This document shows positions 4,309-6,212 of a DNA stretch of 6,212 nucleotides, one piece after another. The DNA comes from Oceanicaulis sp. (GTDB lineage Bacteria; Pseudomonadota; Alphaproteobacteria; Caulobacterales; Maricaulaceae), in contig RKRX01000078.1 in NCBI GenBank assembly GCA_007571185.1, positions 1-6,212 on the forward strand. Direction: 5' to 3'. Position 1 is the stretch's first letter; the number at the start of each line of letters is the position of its first letter. The translations under genes were made by a program, and so were the position numbers. The notes under the pieces are model-generated. The model did no database searches. It was not told the origin of the DNA and worked only from the letters and a program-made list of their open reading frames with translations.

Positions 4309-6212
4309 ATGCACAATATCAGAATTTCGCAAAAAAACTGGCTCGCCGCTGTGTCTGTCACGGCCTTGGTGCTGGGGGGGGGGGGATCGTCTCAGGCTTT
4401 GCCTGTCCGTGATGATGTGGGCATTGACGGCGCCGTGGATGTGGACAACGTCTGGGCCGGGGTCGGCCAAGTGTTCAATGAAGGCAATCTCTCGCTTTGC
4501 ACCGGTCAGCTGATCAATGCACGTACTATTATCACCGCGGCGCACTGTATGCAGAGCGAAACTGGCCTGCGTGCAAACGACTATGGTGCGTCGACGGGTG
4601 GCACGCCCCTAGGAGTTGGTTTCGACCCTGCAAGTTTCAACTTATCGGCATGGTTTGACTGGCGAACCCGCGGCGTGAATGACCAAGGCTGGTCCAGCAG
4701 CCCCGAAGCGCTTTTTTACAACGCGTTACAGGTTCAGACGCCGTTTGATCTAGTCACGGAGTTCGCTTTTCCCGGGGGAGATATCGCCCTTATCACTTTG
4801 GATACGCCGGCGATCGGGCTTCCCACCTATGGCATGTTGTTCTCTCCGATTTTGGAAAGCACCCCGGTCTCCATGGTGGGTTACGGTGCGAACGGTGTCG
4901 GTCTGGGTATATCTCAGGGTATTGATTTCAAGCGCCGGGTGGGTGGAAACATGCTCGACGGCTTGTTCACCCAGAACCAGTTCCTGGAAGCGGCCTTCGG
5001 CATATCGACCGCTCTTCCTGTTGTGTCTGGCGTTCTGAACCCGCTTTATCACGTGGATTTTGACCGTCCAAATCGGGATCCCGATGACTGCTCCCGCGCT
5101 GGGCCGGACGGCGTGCAATTGCAAGGGATTACGTTTGGCTCAAATAGCATCGTGTGTAATTCGGCGCCGAGCACGCTTACGACTCTTGATCTCACCTCTG
5201 TTATTTCCGCTAGCAACCATATTGACTGGTTTCCCGGTGATGCGGTTGAGAATGAGGCGGGCACGCAGGGCGGGGACTCCGGCGGTGGCTTGTTTGTGAA
5301 CATTGATGGCCATGAGCTGGTAGCCGGCGTGCTGTCGGGCGGCTGGGTGCCGGGCCTTTTCAGTCCCTTGACCAGTTTGTACGGCGACATTTCCTATTAT
5401 GTAGCTCTGTTTCAGTTCCAGAACTGGATTGTGGAACAGGATCCCATGGTCTACGCTTCCGTTGCAGCCGGGGACGGGCTCTGGTCCGATTCTGCGCGTT
5501 GGACCCGTGAACTGAGCCCGGGATATTACTATGTGGACGAGAATGGCGAACTGAAAAATGGCCTGTGGGCGGGCGCGCCGAAAACTCTGGAAGAGGCGAG
5601 TGGTCTCTATCCCAGTGATCTCACCTTCGGAACCATTTTCGATACCGATGTGACTTCGATCGATACGGATCCGCGTCCCTCCGCCGAGTTGCAAGTCCAG
5701 AACACTGATCGCGATGAGGTTGGCGGCGGCGGGGTGAATGTTGTTCCAGGTGTTGACGTTTCGACCACCGCTGATGTTGCGGTAACGGTTGTGGACGGGG
5801 ATGCGACCCTGCCCAAGCCGGGGTTTCTGGCTGACATTGCGGCAAGTCCCGGCGCCGCTGATGTTTCGGTGACGGTTGTGGACGGGAACGCAGCTCTGCC
5901 CAAACCGGCGTTCATAGCAGATCTCGCGTCAGGTTCTGATGCCGGGGCGCACAGTGACGCCCCGGTATCGCCGCAAGCGGAGGTCGGGCGGAACACACCG
6001 CCTTCCAGCGGTTTCTCCATTGGTGATTCCGGCTTCGTGCCCAATAACAGCTACGGTTTGTTTGGGAACTTTACCGGCCCAGCCTCCGGTCAGGTGGCGC
6101 GTTTTTATGAGGCCACGCTGGGTGCGGCGGGAACAACCACCGTGGACATGAATGTAGAGATTGATCGGCTGAGGCTCACCCATGCCGGAGCCCGCTTCGT
6201 GCTTCCCGAAGC
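4309..6212 (+). CDS. Secreted S1 (trypsin-fold) serine protease with autotransporter-like passenger (3' end outside window)
   Basis: I translated 634 complete codons; the frame is open at the right edge. Residues 1-30 form a signal peptide (N-terminal R5/K9, hydrophobic 11-22, then GGGGSSQA). The protease domain covers about 45-375: TAAHC with catalytic H79, GGDIALITLD with D158, and GDSGGG with S324. C64/C80 match the conserved disulfide around the active-site His, and C261/C283 probably form a second. The residue six before S324, which sets S1-pocket preference in chymotrypsin-like enzymes, is Gly rather than Asp, arguing against Arg/Lys specificity (inference from alignment by eye). Beyond 380, GDGLWSDSARWT (388-399) and TTVDMNVEIDRLRLTHAG (609-626) resemble autotransporter passenger strands, with a duplicated 29-residue unit (488-545) between. 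A C-terminal beta-barrel is expected outside the window but not seen. The gene is divergent from the amidohydrolase operon. A 12-G run lies in the signal-peptide codons. Confidence 0.88.
   Translation, partial: MHNIRISQKNWLAAVSVTALVLGGGGSSQALPVRDDVGIDGAVDVDNVWAGVGQVFNEGNLSLCTGQLINARTIITAAHCMQSETGLRANDYGASTGGTPLGVGFDPASFNLSAWFDWRTRGVNDQGWSSSPEALFYNALQVQTPFDLVTEFAFPGGDIALITLDTPAIGLPTYGMLFSPILESTPVSMVGYGANGVGLGISQGIDFKRRVGGNMLDGLFTQNQFLEAAFGISTALPVVSGVLNPLYHVDFDRPNRDPDDCSRAGPDGVQLQGITFGSNSIVCNSAPSTLTTLDLTSVISASNHIDWFPGDAVENEAGTQGGDSGGGLFVNIDGHELVAGVLSGGWVPGLFSPLTSLYGDISYYVALFQFQNWIVEQDPMVYASVAAGDGLWSDSARWTRELSPGYYYVDENGELKNGLWAGAPKTLEEASGLYPSDLTFGTIFDTDVTSIDTDPRPSAELQVQNTDRDEVGGGGVNVVPGVDVSTTADVAVTVVDGDATLPKPGFLADIAASPGAADVSVTVVDGNAALPKPAFIADLASGSDAGAHSDAPVSPQAEVGRNTPPSSGFSIGDSGFVPNNSYGLFGNFTGPASGQVARFYEATLGAAGTTTVDMNVEIDRLRLTHAGARFVLPE
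4374..4385 (+). repeat. Poly-G tract (12 G) within protease signal-peptide codons
   Basis: Twelve consecutive G form the end of the L22 codon and the Gly codons GGG GGG GGG GG(A) of residues 23-26. The reading frame joins the signal peptide to the protease domain only at this length modulo 3. Losing one G would lead to TGA at 4511-4513 and gaining one to TGA at 4410-4412. An A7 run lies just upstream at 4331-4337. Runs of this kind are known slippage sites in phase-variable surface genes of other bacteria. Confidence 0.9.
5770..5943 (+). repeat. Tandem duplication of an 87-bp (29-residue) coding unit
   Basis: Units 5770-5856 and 5857-5943 are adjacent, equal in length and in frame (residues 488-516 and 517-545). 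Both begin ADV(A/S)VTVVDG and contain LPKP followed by F(L/I)AD. By hand, 19 of 29 residues and 65 of 87 bases are identical. It lies in the passenger-like part of the protease, probably a flexible or strand-forming linker between protease domain and later passenger. Confidence 0.85.

Noticed and set aside
4193..4513. 106-residue plus-strand ORF covering the protease start
   Set aside because: It is the shifted frame of the protease gene; the true frame gives a signal peptide and the catalytic His. It is useful only as the frame entered if one G is lost.
4057..4545. Upstream in-frame extension of the lipoprotein amidohydrolase (163 extra residues)
   Set aside because: It crosses the divergent protease start, has no protein-like pattern, and sits before a clear lipoprotein signal with its own Shine-Dalgarno at 4063-4068.
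5140..5694. 184-residue minus-strand ORF
   Set aside because: Antisense to the protease GDSGG region and passenger; composition is that of a shadow frame.
1..6212. CRISPR array, tRNA, rRNA, insertion sequence or phage/defence genes
   Set aside because: No regularly spaced repeats, RNA-gene landmarks, transposase motifs or defence-type domains could be seen on either strand.

Overview
The window looks like chromosomal DNA of a Gram-negative bacterium of moderate-to-high GC; the gene stretches I counted by hand are near 58% GC. Most likely it is an alphaproteobacterium, perhaps a marine Hyphomonas/Maricaulis-type lineage. That placement is an inference from three things: a lipoprotein and secreted protein pair of imidazolonepropionase-like amidohydrolases, a large S1 protease with an autotransporter-like passenger, and an RhlE-like helicase. 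No rRNA, tRNA, CRISPR array, insertion sequence or phage gene was seen.

Layout. At 1-990 (minus) lies the N-terminal 330 residues of a DEAD-box RNA helicase; its C-terminus is beyond the left edge. At about 1066-1360 is a strikingly AT-rich gap (about 31% GC across 1117-1298) that breaks the base composition of its surroundings. It holds the remains, or a frameshifted version, of a small membrane protein, flanked by two copies of a 9-bp direct repeat. At 1361-4056 (minus) is a two-gene operon with overlapping stop and start codons: an upstream lipoprotein amidohydrolase (2635-4056) and a downstream periplasmic amidohydrolase paralogue (1361-2635). At 4057-4308 is a divergent promoter region. 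At 4309-6212 (plus) is a secreted trypsin-fold serine protease with a long passenger-like C-terminal extension, running off the right edge.

How they fit together. Both amidohydrolases carry export signals and would act outside the cytoplasm. Related COG1228 enzymes include peptidases that remove or hydrolyse amino-acid residues. The divergent exported serine protease would make a plausible partner in extracellular peptide breakdown, but only adjacency supports this. The helicase is a separate cytoplasmic RNA-metabolism gene with its own likely promoter.

Most notable point: the protease gene carries an uninterrupted run of 12 G inside its signal-peptide codons. The gene is in frame at 12 G, and a one-base gain or loss would end translation soon after. 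This is the classic arrangement of a phase-variable surface or secreted protein. A second point is the possible one-base frameshift at an A-run in the small AT-rich ORF. A third is that the downstream amidohydrolase lacks two histidines that its operon partner keeps.
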